Of a stretch of DNA of 64,000 bases, positions 36,980 to 45,120 are shown piece by piece. The position numbers and the translations under genes are program-made. The notes below the pieces were generated by a model, which was given only the letters and a program-made list of their open reading frames with translations, did not search any database and was not told where the DNA came from. Numbering within the stretch: the first letter of the stretch is position 1; each line of letters starts with the position of its first letter. Source of the DNA: Haloarcula halophila (lineage in GTDB: Archaea; Halobacteriota; Halobacteria; Halobacteriales; Haloarculaceae); the NCBI RefSeq assembly GCF_029278565.1, contig NZ_CP119559.1:1488001-1552000 (forward strand), in the 5' to 3' direction.

Positions 36980-37843
36980 TTACCGCTCCGAAGTCTCTCG
37001 TATCAGTCCCGCGAGATCGTCCCAGAATCCGACTTCGTACTTCGCCGCGCTATCGATAGTCGGTCGTGCGTTCGTCTCGGTCACGACTGTGCGGTCGTCG
37101 GTCACGAGCAGATCGACCCCCAGATAGTCGATGTCCAGCACCGCGGCCGCTCGTTCGGCCAGCCGTCGGTGTTCGGAAGGGAGGTCGACGCCGGTCGCCT
37201 CGGCACCGCGGTGGACGTTGTGCTTCCAGCGGCCGTTCGCCCGTTGCTCCTCGGACAGACGACGCTCGACCGCTCCGACGTACTCGCCGTCGAGGACCAT
37301 CGCCCGATAGTCGCGGGCGTCGGGGAGGTACTCCTGGACCAGAAACGATCGGTCCCCAGTCGCGCGGTAGTCGTGTACCAAGTCGAGGTAGTCCGCGATT
37401 CCCAGGAAGGAATCGAGGTCGTGAGCGACCGTGACACCGACACCGCGGGTCGTCGAGTTGGGTTTGACGACGACGGGCGGGCCGATTCGCTCGAAGGCAG
37501 CCACGAGGTCGGCCTCGTCAGCCGGATTCGATACGACGACCGTCTCCGGGACTGGCAAGTCGGAGTTCCCGAGTCGTGCTAACACGTCCGCCTTGTTCCG
37601 TGAGCGGAGGATGGCCTCGCGGTCGTTGATCCACGGGACATCGAGCATCGCGTCAGCGACGGCCCCCTCCATGATGCGCGAGGGGTAGACGAGGCCCACG
37701 TCGTAGGTCCCGAAGGGCGACTCACCGAGGGGAATCGCCCGTTCGGCGGTCTCGACGTGGCCGATCTCGATGCCACGCTGGGCGAGTGGCTCGCGCATCC
37801 GCTCGAAGGTCTCGGCGCGGGTGGCGACGGCGAGTCGGAGCAT
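36980..37843 (-). CDS. ATP-grasp ligase, RimK-like
   Basis: A 287-residue ATP-grasp enzyme. The pre-ATP-grasp region comes first, then SNPADEADLVAAFERIGPPV and VVVKPNSTTRGVGVTVAHDL (nucleotide-binding Lys and Gly-rich loop), FLVQEYLPDARDYRAMVLDG, and near the end YLGVDLLVTDDRTVVTETNA, where the Asp/Glu/Asn metal ligands lie. Such enzymes add amino acids (often glutamate) to a protein or peptide tail; its acceptor is not known. The start MLRLAVATRAETFERM is chosen by homology to RimK; the long open frame upstream is non-coding in style. Confidence 0.87.
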   Translation of the reverse strand: MLRLAVATRAETFERMREPLAQRGIEIGHVETAERAIPLGESPFGTYDVGLVYPSRIMEGAVADAMLDVPWINDREAILRSRNKADVLARLGNSDLPVPETVVVSNPADEADLVAAFERIGPPVVVKPNSTTRGVGVTVAHDLDSFLGIADYLDLVHDYRATGDRSFLVQEYLPDARDYRAMVLDGEYVGAVERRLSEEQRANGRWKHNVHRGAEATGVDLPSEHRRLAERAAAVLDIDYLGVDLLVTDDRTVVTETNARPTIDSAAKYEVGFWDDLAGLIRETSER

Positions 37844-38012
37844 CTGGTGGAGTAAAGAGCGGTCGCTACAAAGACCTGTCTCAGTTGCGTTTGGCCGGGG
37901 CAGGCAAGCCGTCGCAGTCGGGGTCCACCGCGAGCGCCGTGACTGAGAGAAAAGTCGAAGAAACCGCGATCGGTTAGCGAGCGGTGCGGGAAATGGTGGG
38001 GAGGCCAAGCAT

Positions 38013-38030
38013 CCGCGCCTTCGGGCGCGG
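38013..38030. repeat. Inverted repeat 1 downstream of the first thermosome gene
   Basis: CCGCGCC and GGCGCGG form a 7-bp perfect stem around TTCG on the plus strand, the very stable cUUCGg tetraloop form. It is one of three hairpins in the 290-bp space between the thermosome gene and the ATP-grasp gene. Confidence 0.6.
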
Positions 38031-38035
38031 TTCTC

Positions 38036-38056
38036 GGAATCGCCGCAGGCGATTCC
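38036..38056. repeat. Inverted repeat 2 downstream of the first thermosome gene
   Basis: GGAATCGCC and GGCGATTCC form a perfect 9-bp stem with a GCA loop. On the plus strand it is followed by GCCTTTTTCC, a terminator-like arrangement for transcripts in that direction; on the minus strand it is within the thermosome 3' region. Confidence 0.6.
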
Positions 38057-38071
38057 GCCTTTTTCCCCAAG

Positions 38072-38127
38072 TTTTTACGCGGGGGTCGAGCGCTCGCCCG
38101 AGCGAGCGCGAGGCCCTCGCGTAAAAA
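38072..38127. repeat. Inverted repeat 3, long, flanked by T5/A5
   Basis: A 56-nt near-perfect hairpin: the outer stem TTTTTACGCG pairs with CGCGTAAAAA, more G-C pairs follow, and after a small internal loop GCGCTCGC pairs with GCGAGCGC around CCGA. It starts 6 nt after the thermosome stop codon. Read on the thermosome strand, the T5 tract comes first, which alone may end transcription. Confidence 0.6.
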
Positions 38128-38133
38128 GTGGGT

Positions 38134-39810
38134 TTACATCATGCCGCCCATACCGCCGCCCATGCCACCCATGCCGCCGGGAGCGCCACCGGGCGCGCCG
38201 CCCTCGTCCCCGTCACCGGAGGTCGAGAGGTCGCCCGCAGCGATGATGTCGTCGATCTTGAGCACCAGGTTCGCGGCCTCGACAGCCGAGGAGAGCGCCT
38301 GGCGCTTGGCGTGAGCCGGTTCGACGACGCCCGTTTCGAGGGTGTCCTCGACATCGCCGGTGAAGACGTTCAGGCCGGCGCTGACCTGGCCGTCCTCGTG
38401 GGCCGCACGGAGGTCGACCAGCGTGTCGATGGAGTCCAGGCCGGCATTCTCGGCCAGCGTACGCGGGATGATCTCCAGCGCGTCGGCGAAGGCCTCGACG
38501 GCCAGCTGTTCGCGGCCCTCGACGGAGTCGGCGTAGTCCCGCAGACGGGCAGCGACCTCGATTTCCGGTGCGCCGCCGCCGCCCAGGACCGTCCCGTTGG
38601 CGACCGTGCTGGCGACGACGTCGAGTGCGTCCGTGACGCCGCGTTCGAGCTCGTCGACGACGTGGTCGGTCGAGCCGCGCAGGAGCAGCGTGACGCCGTG
38701 GGCGTCAGCTCCAGTCCCCTCGACGTAGAACAGACCCTCGGCAGCGTCGCGCTCGACGGAACCGTGCCCGAGATCGTCTTCGGTGGCGGAGTCCAGATCG
38801 GAGACGACGCGAGCACCCAGAACCTCCTTCAGGAACTCGATATCGGATTTCTTGGCCCGTTCGACGGCGAGGATACCCTGCTGTGCGAGGTAGTGCTGGG
38901 CCATGTCGTCGATGCCCTTCTGGCAGAAGACGACGTTGGCACCGGTCGCGGCGATCTGATCGACCATCTCCTTGAGCTGTTCCTCTTCCTTGTCGAGGAA
39001 CGTCTGGAGCTGGCTCGGGTCGTCGACCGAGAGCTGGGCGTCGACGTCGGTCTCGTCCAGTTCGATCGCCGTATCGATCAACAGGACCTTCGCGTCGTCG
39101 ACGTTCTCCGCCATCTCTTCGTGGACGGCGTCCTTGTCGATGACGGCGCCTTCCAGCAGTTCGGAGTTGCCGGCGGAGCTACCGGTCTGGGTCTCGATGT
39201 TGAGATACTCCAGGTCCGCGACGACCGAGCCGTCCTCGGCCTCGACGGTGACGGCGTTGACGGCGTCGACGATGAGCTGGGCGAGCAGTTCTTTGTTGAG
39301 CTCGGCGCCCTTGCCGGTCATCGAGGTCTCGGCGACCTTCCGGAGCAGGTCCTCGTCGTCGGGGTCGACGTCGGTCGCGATGTCGGCGACGATCTCCTTG
39401 GACTCGCTTGCGGCCATGTCGAAGCCTTTGATGATCGCCGTCGGGTGGATATCCTGCTCCAGGAGATCCTGGGCGTTCTTCAGCAGCTCGCCCGCGATGG
39501 CGACGGCGGAGGTGGTACCGTCACCGGCTTCGTCCTCCTGGGTCTCGGCGACCTCGACGATCATCGAGGCCGTCGGGTTGTCGATGTCCATCTCCTGGAG
39601 GATCGTCACCCCGTCGTTCGTTACGGTGACGTCGCCCATCGAGGAGACGAGCATCTTGTCCATCCCTTTCGGCCCGAGTGTCGACCGGACCGACTCGGCG
39701 ACCGCGCGAGCCGCGGAGATGTTGTGTTCCTGTGCAGATTTGTCCTTCATCCGCTGGGAGTCCTCTCCCAGGATGATCATCGGCTGTCCCTGCATCTGAC
39801 GTTGACTCAT
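38134..39810 (-). CDS. ths: Thermosome subunit (group II chaperonin), copy 1
   Basis: A 558-residue group II chaperonin subunit that folds proteins in an ATP-driven double ring. The equatorial motifs [31 protein letters not shown] and DGTTSAVAIAGELL are intact, the latter holding the catalytic Asp; the apical helical protrusion and the second equatorial block GGGGAPEIEVAARL are normal. The C-terminus is a GGM-rich tail ([14 protein letters not shown]). The start MSQRQMQGQPMIILGEDSQR is fixed by a TTTTATATA box about 31 nt upstream. A second thermosome gene lies at 51 kb; mixed rings are likely. Confidence 0.97.
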   Translation of the reverse strand: MSQRQMQGQPMIILGEDSQRMKDKSAQEHNISAARAVAESVRSTLGPKGMDKMLVSSMGDVTVTNDGVTILQEMDIDNPTASMIVEVAETQEDEAGDGTTSAVAIAGELLKNAQDLLEQDIHPTAIIKGFDMAASESKEIVADIATDVDPDDEDLLRKVAETSMTGKGAELNKELLAQLIVDAVNAVTVEAEDGSVVADLEYLNIETQTGSSAGNSELLEGAVIDKDAVHEEMAENVDDAKVLLIDTAIELDETDVDAQLSVDDPSQLQTFLDKEEEQLKEMVDQIAATGANVVFCQKGIDDMAQHYLAQQGILAVERAKKSDIEFLKEVLGARVVSDLDSATEDDLGHGSVERDAAEGLFYVEGTGADAHGVTLLLRGSTDHVVDELERGVTDALDVVASTVANGTVLGGGGAPEIEVAARLRDYADSVEGREQLAVEAFADALEIIPRTLAENAGLDSIDTLVDLRAAHEDGQVSAGLNVFTGDVEDTLETGVVEPAHAKRQALSSAVEAANLVLKIDDIIAAGDLSTSGDGDEGGAPGGAPGGMGGMGGGMGGMM

Positions 39811-39833
39811 AATCAGGCGAAGATTGTATGTGG

Positions 39834-39845
39834 TTCTATATAAAA
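39834..39845 (-). promoter_or_regulatory. Box A of thermosome copy 1
   Basis: The minus strand reads CTTTTATATAGAA. The core TTTATATAGAA is identical to that of the other thermosome gene and lies at almost the same distance (34 against 35 nt) from the ATG. A shared control, as for heat-shock genes in haloarchaea, is a reasonable inference. Confidence 0.7.
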
Positions 39846-39983
39846 GTATGGGTTGATACCGCTCGACCGTCACGAGGGGGTGCCGGCCCGAATCGGTGAA
39901 ACCGCACCACTACGGGGCTATCTACTGGATATTGTGACACACGGTCACACGGGACAGCGGCGAGCGGCGAGCGGGTTTATATA

Positions 39984-40373
39984 TTACTCTACGGGTTCCT
40001 TCCAGTGGACGTTGACCGATCCGACGACGAACGCGTCCTTCCCGTCGGCGTTGCGACGGAACTGGAGCGTGTTCTCGCCCTCGTCGAGACGGTCGGGAAC
40101 GACGGTGTCCATCCAGTACTGCCAGCCGTCGCCGATCGCGATGTCGAACCCGGAGAGGGCCTCCCCGTTGACGAGCAGTTCGTGGTCGTAGTCGCCCACG
40201 TCGTAGACCTGCATCTCGACGTAGGGGTCGGCAGGGTCGGCGACCGGAACCTCGAAGTCGAGCCGATCGGTCCGATCGCCGACGAACTCCGCCCAGGGAA
40301 CGTCGAGGGAGTCCGCCGACGGACCGAGGTGTTGCTGGAACGTACAGCGCGCGTAGTTGGCACGGTGAGCCAT
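39984..40373 (-). CDS. Haloarchaeal conserved protein, beta-rich, unknown function
   Basis: A 129-residue soluble protein. The N-terminus MAHRANYARCTFQQHLGPSA leads into a beta-sandwich-like segment with alternating hydrophobic residues (DRLDFEVPVADPADPYVEMQ, VYDVGDYDHELLVNGEALSG, and GENTLQFRRNADGKDAFVVG). I recognise the pattern as haloarchaea-specific but cannot assign a role; a lectin- or carbohydrate-binding-like fold is conceivable. The start at MAHRANY is preferred over an in-frame codon 9 residues earlier. Divergent from the DUF460 gene. Confidence 0.72.
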   Translation of the reverse strand: MAHRANYARCTFQQHLGPSADSLDVPWAEFVGDRTDRLDFEVPVADPADPYVEMQVYDVGDYDHELLVNGEALSGFDIAIGDGWQYWMDTVVPDRLDEGENTLQFRRNADGKDAFVVGSVNVHWKEPVE

Positions 40374-40484
40374 ACTGGTGCCGTGGGCCGCCACCCTCAA
40401 AAAGGCGCACCGGTACGCCGTCGACCGAACGACGCCGGTGGGGCTCGGAACGGATTTATTGTCACTGGCCGCCTACGCCCGTGC

Positions 40485-42458
40485 GTGAATCGCACGGCAG
40501 CCCTGGACGCGGTCGTCTTCGGGGTCGACATCCAGAGCGGCGACGTGCGCGGGGACGCTCCCTCCTACGCGCTTGTAGTCTTCGACGGGGAGTCCATCGA
40601 GCGCGACGTGGTCTCACGGCGGAAACTCCGCCGACGGATCGAGGCCGAGGAGCCGGCGATGGTCGCCACGGACAACATGTACGAACTGGCCGCCGACAAG
40701 GACCAACTCGTCCACTTCCTCGGACAGCTCCCGGACGAGACGCGCCTGGTCCAGGTGACCGGCGACGAGCAGCCGGAACCGCTCTCCCGGGTCGCCAAGC
40801 GCCACGGCGTCCCGTACGGCAAGAAGCCGATGCAGGAGGCCGAGGCCGCCGCACGCCTGGCGGCGGCGAACGTCGGCCAGGAGGTGTCGGCCTTTACCGA
40901 CACGACCGAAGTCAAGGTCGCTCGCGGGCGCTCGACCGGAAAAGGCGGTTGGTCCGAGGACCGGTACACCCGCCGCATCCATGGCTCTGTCAAGACCCAC
41001 AGTCGGGAAGTCGAGTCCGCCCTGGAGGAGGCCGGCCTGGAGTACGACCGCGAGGTCACCGAGAAGTACGGCGGCTTCTCGAACGCCGTCTTCCGCGTAC
41101 AGGCGCGTCCACAGGACATTCCGGTCTCCCGGAACCGATCGGGCGACACCCGCGTCGAGATCGAGCGGGTCCGCCGGGACGGCATCGAGTTCCGCCCGCT
41201 GGCCAAACGCCGGGACCACGTCGTCGTCGGCGTCGACCCGGGGACGACGACGGCCGTCGCCATCGTCGGTCTCGACGGCGAGGTACTGGACGTCTACTCC
41301 TCGCGGACCGACGACGCGGCCGCGACGACGGAGTGGATCATCGAACGGGGCCGCCCGGTCGTCGTCGCCGCCGACGTGACGCCGATGCCAAACACCGTCG
41401 AGAAACTCCGCCGATCGTTCAACGCCGCCGGCTGGACGCCCGACCGGGACCTCCCGGTCGACGAGAAGAAACACCGGACCCGCGAGGAGGGGTACGACAA
41501 CGACCACGAGCGGGACGCGATGGCGGCCGCGCTCTACGCCTACGAGGACCACGAGGACCAATTCGATCGCATCGCCAGCAAGGTCCCGCCACAGGAGGAA
41601 GTCGGCCCGGTCGTCGCCCGCGTCGTCGCCGGCGAGGAGTCCGTCGAGGCGGTCCTGTCGGACATCACCGGCGAGGACGACGACGAAGAGGAGACAGCCA
41701 CCCACGAACCGCGGGAGCTGACCGAGGAGGAAGAGGAGATCCGGCGGCTCGAATCGCGGATCGACCGGCTCGAATCGCACGTCGAGGACCTCAAATCGAC
41801 CATCCAGCGCAAGGACGACCAACTCGAAGAGAAGGACAAACAGCTAGAGAAGGCCCGAAGCGAGGGCCGGCGCGAGGTCCGCAAAGACCGGGAGGTCACC
41901 CGGCTCCAGCGGCGCAACGACGCACTGGAACGGGACCTGGAGGCCGAACGCGAGAAACGTGAAGAACTGTCGGACAAGCTGGAACGGTTGAAATCCCTCT
42001 GGAAGCTCGACCACTCGAACTTCGCGGACGTCTCGGAGAAACAGGAGGGGCTGGTCCCGGTCAAGGTCGTCGAGCAGTTCACCCGAAGCGACATCGAGAA
42101 CGCCGACGAGCGGTTCGGCCTGGCCCCCGACGACGTGATCATGTTCCGGGACGCCTCCGGCGCCGGCCGGTCGACGGCCGAACTGCTCGCGGAGATCGAC
42201 CCCCGTATCGTCCTCCGGTCGGGGAACCTCTCGGACGCCGCCGACGAGGTGCTGTTCGACCACCGTGTCCCGGTCGCACCCGCGGAACTAGTCACCGTCC
42301 AGGAGGTCGACGAACTGGCCGTGGCCCGCGAACGCGAGGTCGAGGCGGCGGTCGCCGACTGGGAGGACCGCGCCGAGGACCGCAAACGCGAGCGCAACGC
42401 CGAGATGGTCGACCAGATCATCAGCGAACACCGCGCGGACCGCCCGGTCGAGGACTAA
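40485..42458 (+). CDS. DUF460 protein with RNase H-like domain and coiled coil
   Basis: A 657-residue cytoplasmic protein of the archaeal DUF460 family. Residues 1-230 form one conserved region with RNase H-like features (VFGVDIQSGD at the start); residues about 245-370 form a second one starting VVVGVDPGTTTAVAIVGLDG, reminiscent of RuvC/YqgF nucleases, with Asp residues at likely metal positions; 410-505 is a long coiled coil rich in Glu/Lys/Arg; and the C-terminus has a small alpha/beta domain. The start is a GTG, since no ATG occurs suitably. The family has no settled function; nucleic-acid processing is inferred. Confidence 0.85.
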   Translation: MNRTAALDAVVFGVDIQSGDVRGDAPSYALVVFDGESIERDVVSRRKLRRRIEAEEPAMVATDNMYELAADKDQLVHFLGQLPDETRLVQVTGDEQPEPLSRVAKRHGVPYGKKPMQEAEAAARLAAANVGQEVSAFTDTTEVKVARGRSTGKGGWSEDRYTRRIHGSVKTHSREVESALEEAGLEYDREVTEKYGGFSNAVFRVQARPQDIPVSRNRSGDTRVEIERVRRDGIEFRPLAKRRDHVVVGVDPGTTTAVAIVGLDGEVLDVYSSRTDDAAATTEWIIERGRPVVVAADVTPMPNTVEKLRRSFNAAGWTPDRDLPVDEKKHRTREEGYDNDHERDAMAAALYAYEDHEDQFDRIASKVPPQEEVGPVVARVVAGEESVEAVLSDITGEDDDEEETATHEPRELTEEEEEIRRLESRIDRLESHVEDLKSTIQRKDDQLEEKDKQLEKARSEGRREVRKDREVTRLQRRNDALERDLEAEREKREELSDKLERLKSLWKLDHSNFADVSEKQEGLVPVKVVEQFTRSDIENADERFGLAPDDVIMFRDASGAGRSTAELLAEIDPRIVLRSGNLSDAADEVLFDHRVPVAPAELVTVQEVDELAVAREREVEAAVADWEDRAEDRKRERNAEMVDQIISEHRADRPVED

Positions 42459-42536
42459 CGACGAGTGTCACGATCTGTCGGCGTGTCTGTGTGAGGTCTC
42501 GCGGAGTCCCCCTCCGCGTTCGACTGCCGGGGCAGT

Positions 42537-42734
42537 TCAGGGGAGTCCACCCGCCCCGCCCATGCCGAACGCGGCCATGAGCGTGGAGACGAGTCCGTAG
42601 ACGACGAGCGCGAGACCGGCGACGACGAACGCGATCCCGGCTGCGATCAGCGGTGCCTGTGACGCGACGAGTCCGATCCCACCGACTGCGACGACGATAC
42701 CGGCGATACCGACCGCGCCGAGTTTGTCGAGCAT
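42537..42734 (-). CDS. Small membrane protein (65 aa)
   Basis: A 65-residue hydrophobic protein with two membrane helices (about residues 7-27 and 29-54) and a Gly-rich C-terminus (GMGGAGGLP). The ATG is about 30 nt after a TTTTTTC tract, in keeping with a leaderless promoter. No function known. It lies 37 nt downstream of the SCP2-like gene on the same strand. Confidence 0.65.
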   Translation of the reverse strand: MLDKLGAVGIAGIVVAVGGIGLVASQAPLIAAGIAFVVAGLALVVYGLVSTLMAAFGMGGAGGLP

Positions 42735-42771
42735 ACCTCGATTCCTCCGGTCGGCGAAAAAAGCCCGTCGG

Positions 42772-43182
42772 TCAGTACTCGAAGCCGGTGTCGATCCCCT
42801 GAGCGGCGGCGACCATCTCGGCGATAGCGTCCTGCCGGCGCAACAGCGTCATCGTGTTCCCCTCGACGTCGAAGGTCCCGCTCATCACCGACTCCGAGAC
42901 GTCCAACTCGCCCTGCAGTAGGGCCTTCCAGGCGGCGTATGGCCCCCGAAGGGCGAAGTCGTAGTCGCCGTTTGTGCTGATGGCGGCACCGGTACAGGTG
43001 CCGTCGTCGACGTCGACGACGATCGTGACAGAATCACCCTCGTACGTGTCGTCGGCCTGGATCTCGAACTCGAAGGTCGCGACGAACTCCTCGGCGGCCG
43101 TCCGGAACTCGGTCCGGTCGTTGAGCCGGTCGCGCCACTGCGTGGCCCACTCGTCGGCGTCTCCGGGTAGTTTCACACTCAT
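42772..43182 (-). CDS. SCP2 sterol-carrier-like domain protein
   Basis: A 136-residue protein with an SCP2-type lipid-binding fold. The pattern of alternating strands (FEFEIQADDTYEGDSVTIVV and GTCTGAAISTNGDYDFALRG) followed by the conserved AWKALLQGELDVSESVMSG helix is typical. The ligand in Archaea is unknown; isoprenoid lipids are a natural guess. It is 15 nt downstream of the lipoprotein gene on the same strand and probably part of its operon. Confidence 0.85.
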   Translation of the reverse strand: MSVKLPGDADEWATQWRDRLNDRTEFRTAAEEFVATFEFEIQADDTYEGDSVTIVVDVDDGTCTGAAISTNGDYDFALRGPYAAWKALLQGELDVSESVMSGTFDVEGNTMTLLRRQDAIAEMVAAAQGIDTGFEY

Positions 43183-43197
43183 TGTCGGCAGTCCCGA

Positions 43198-43692
43198 TCA
43201 GATGTTCTCGAAGTTCGCTGCCGGGATCAGTGCCTCGACCAGGTTGTCCGTGAGCATCCCGACGAGCGCGTTCGACGGACCGCTGACGAGGAAGGCGCCG
43301 CTGTCGGCTTTCGCGTCCTCCAGCGTCATCGGCGTCTCCGAGAGGTAACTCCGGAAGGACTCGGCGCTCTCGGTGAGCAGTTCCGCCCGTCGGCGCTGAA
43401 ACTCCGTCTGGGCTTGCGTCTGGTTGATCGAGCCGTTCTGGACACGTTCGGTGATCTCCGTTCGTATCGATTGGAGTTTGGCGGGGTCGGGCCGGATAGC
43501 GGCCGTCACCGTCGCCGTGTCGCTCCCCTCGGTCGTCTGAACGGAGGTCTCGGTCGGTGTCCCGTCGAGGTCCGTCTCGGTGGGGTCGATCGACTCCTCG
43601 TCGCCGTCGGAGGAGACACAGCCGGCCACGGAGGCGACCGTCCCGGAGGCCGCGAACTTCAGAAAGTGTCTGCGGTCGTGCTCGTCGCTCAT
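43198..43692 (-). CDS. Tat-dependent lipoprotein, unknown function
   Basis: A 164-residue exported lipoprotein. The N-terminus has a twin-arginine motif (DRRHFLKFAASG) and lipobox-like VAGC with Cys25, followed by a Thr/Asp/Glu-rich linker of about 45 residues, common in haloarchaeal surface lipoproteins. The remainder is helical (LQSIRTEITERVQNGSINQT and ETPMTLEDAKADSGAFLVSG). No domain is recognised. It heads a likely operon with the SCP2-like protein. Divergent from eIF1A. Confidence 0.8.
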   Translation of the reverse strand: MSDEHDRRHFLKFAASGTVASVAGCVSSDGDEESIDPTETDLDGTPTETSVQTTEGSDTATVTAAIRPDPAKLQSIRTEITERVQNGSINQTQAQTEFQRRRAELLTESAESFRSYLSETPMTLEDAKADSGAFLVSGPSNALVGMLTDNLVEALIPAANFENI

Positions 43693-43790
43693 ACTGTCAA
43701 AACAGTTCGGAGTACGCCGAATAAGGATTGTGGTTGGTGGTCCCAAGCTAGTCGACAGAAGTTAAACCTCCCGGGAACGAACGTCCGCGC

Positions 43791-44078
43791 ATGAGCGACA
43801 ACGACAGCCGGAAGGACCTCAGGATGCCCGAGGAGGACGAGGTGTTCGCGATCGTCACAGACATGCTCGGTGCGAACCGGGTGACGGTCCGCTGTATGGA
43901 CGGGGTCGAACGAACCGCCCGGATCCCGGGCAAGATGCAGAAACGTATCTGGATCCGGGAAGACGACGTGGTGCTCGTCGAGCCCTGGGACTGGCAAGAC
44001 GAGAAGGCCGACATCACCTGGCGCTACGAGAAACAGGACGCGGACCAACTCCGCGAGGAGGGACACATCCAGGAGTAG
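43791..44078 (+). CDS. eif1A: Translation initiation factor aIF1A
   Basis: A 95-residue OB-fold factor that helps scanning and start-codon recognition on the small subunit. The sequence [20 protein letters not shown] begins the fold (LRMPEEDE), then [20 protein letters not shown] with [20 protein letters not shown], the hallmark of IF1A. RIO1 kinase follows after 33 nt. Such a cluster with RIO1 and the KH protein is a known archaeal arrangement in ribosome biogenesis and translation. Confidence 0.96.
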   Translation: MSDNDSRKDLRMPEEDEVFAIVTDMLGANRVTVRCMDGVERTARIPGKMQKRIWIREDDVVLVEPWDWQDEKADITWRYEKQDADQLREEGHIQE

Positions 44079-44111
44079 CCACCGCATGACACGACAAGTG
44101 AGGGCCGAGAC

Positions 44112-45062
44112 GTGACAGAGGCGGAGTTCGGACTCCTCGACACCGACGAGGTCGAGACACCGGGTGACGAGTGGGAGGAAGTCGACGTTTCCGACACCGA
44201 AGCCGATCGCATCGCCCGCAAGCGGGACCGCGAGTTCAGCCAGTTTCGCGAGCGTATCAAGGACGCGGACCAGTTCAAAGTCGAGGCCAGCGTCTTCGAC
44301 GACGCCACCTACGGCGCGCTGTACAAACTCGTTCAGGACGGCCACATCGACGCCTTCGGTGGCCCGATCTCGACAGGCAAAGAGGCCAACGTCTACACCG
44401 CACTGTCGGGCGAGAAAGAGGTCGCGGTCAAGGTCTACCGTATCAACGCCTCCGATTTCAAGGACATGCGGGGGTATCTCGACGGCGACCCGCGCTTCGA
44501 GGGAATCGGTTCGGACAAGAAGAAGGTCGTCACCGCCTGGGTTCGCAAGGAGTCGTCGAATCTGAAACGGGCGCGTCGGGCGGGCGTCCGGACGCCCGAA
44601 CCCATCGCCGTCGAGCGCAACGTCCTCGTCATGGAGTATCTGGGCACCGAGGAGGGGCGGGCCCGCAGGCTCAGCGAGGTCCACATCGAGAACCCACAGA
44701 TGGCCTTCGACGTCGTCAAAGAGTACATGCGACGGCTCTACGACGCCGGCCTGGTACACGGCGACCTCTCGGAGTACAACATCGTCTTCCACGAGGGGCA
44801 ACTGTACATCATCGACCTCGGGCAGGCGGTCACCGTCTACCATCCCAACGCCGAGGAGTTCCTCGAACGGGACTGCCGGAACGTGGCGAACTTCTTCGCC
44901 CGCCAGGGCGTCGAAACTTCCCCCGACGACCTGCTCGCGTACGTCCGGGAGTACGCGACGCCGCGGGACAACGACGACACCGACCGGGGAGCCGACGACG
45001 ACGCGGTCGCGGCCGAACGCGAGGACGGCGGGACGGACGATGTCGACGATCCGTCGGCGTAA
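44112..45062 (+). CDS. rio1: RIO1-family serine protein kinase
   Basis: A 316-residue atypical kinase. The RIO1 nucleotide loop is STGKEANVYTALSG, the catalytic Lys is in VAVKVYRI, the catalytic Asp in LVHGDLSEYNIVFH, and the metal-binding Asp in IIDLGQAVTVYHP. The flexible loop is normal. After residue 285 the tail is acidic and haloarchaea-like. In eukaryotes RIO1 acts in late 40S maturation. The start is a GTG; an ATG 25 nt upstream meets a stop. It is cotranscribed with eIF1A and followed by the HTTM gene. Confidence 0.96.
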   Translation: MTEAEFGLLDTDEVETPGDEWEEVDVSDTEADRIARKRDREFSQFRERIKDADQFKVEASVFDDATYGALYKLVQDGHIDAFGGPISTGKEANVYTALSGEKEVAVKVYRINASDFKDMRGYLDGDPRFEGIGSDKKKVVTAWVRKESSNLKRARRAGVRTPEPIAVERNVLVMEYLGTEEGRARRLSEVHIENPQMAFDVVKEYMRRLYDAGLVHGDLSEYNIVFHEGQLYIIDLGQAVTVYHPNAEEFLERDCRNVANFFARQGVETSPDDLLAYVREYATPRDNDDTDRGADDDAVAAEREDGGTDDVDDPSA

Positions 45063-45120
45063 CCCGAAGCGCCCTTTCAGTCAGGCAAAGCGCTAAGAGG
45101 CACACCTGTCGACTGGACGT

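Noticed and set aside
40481-40490. Alternative GTG start four bases before the chosen one in the DUF460 gene
   Set aside because: It is out of frame with the protein; only the GTG at 40485 continues into the DUF460 reading frame.
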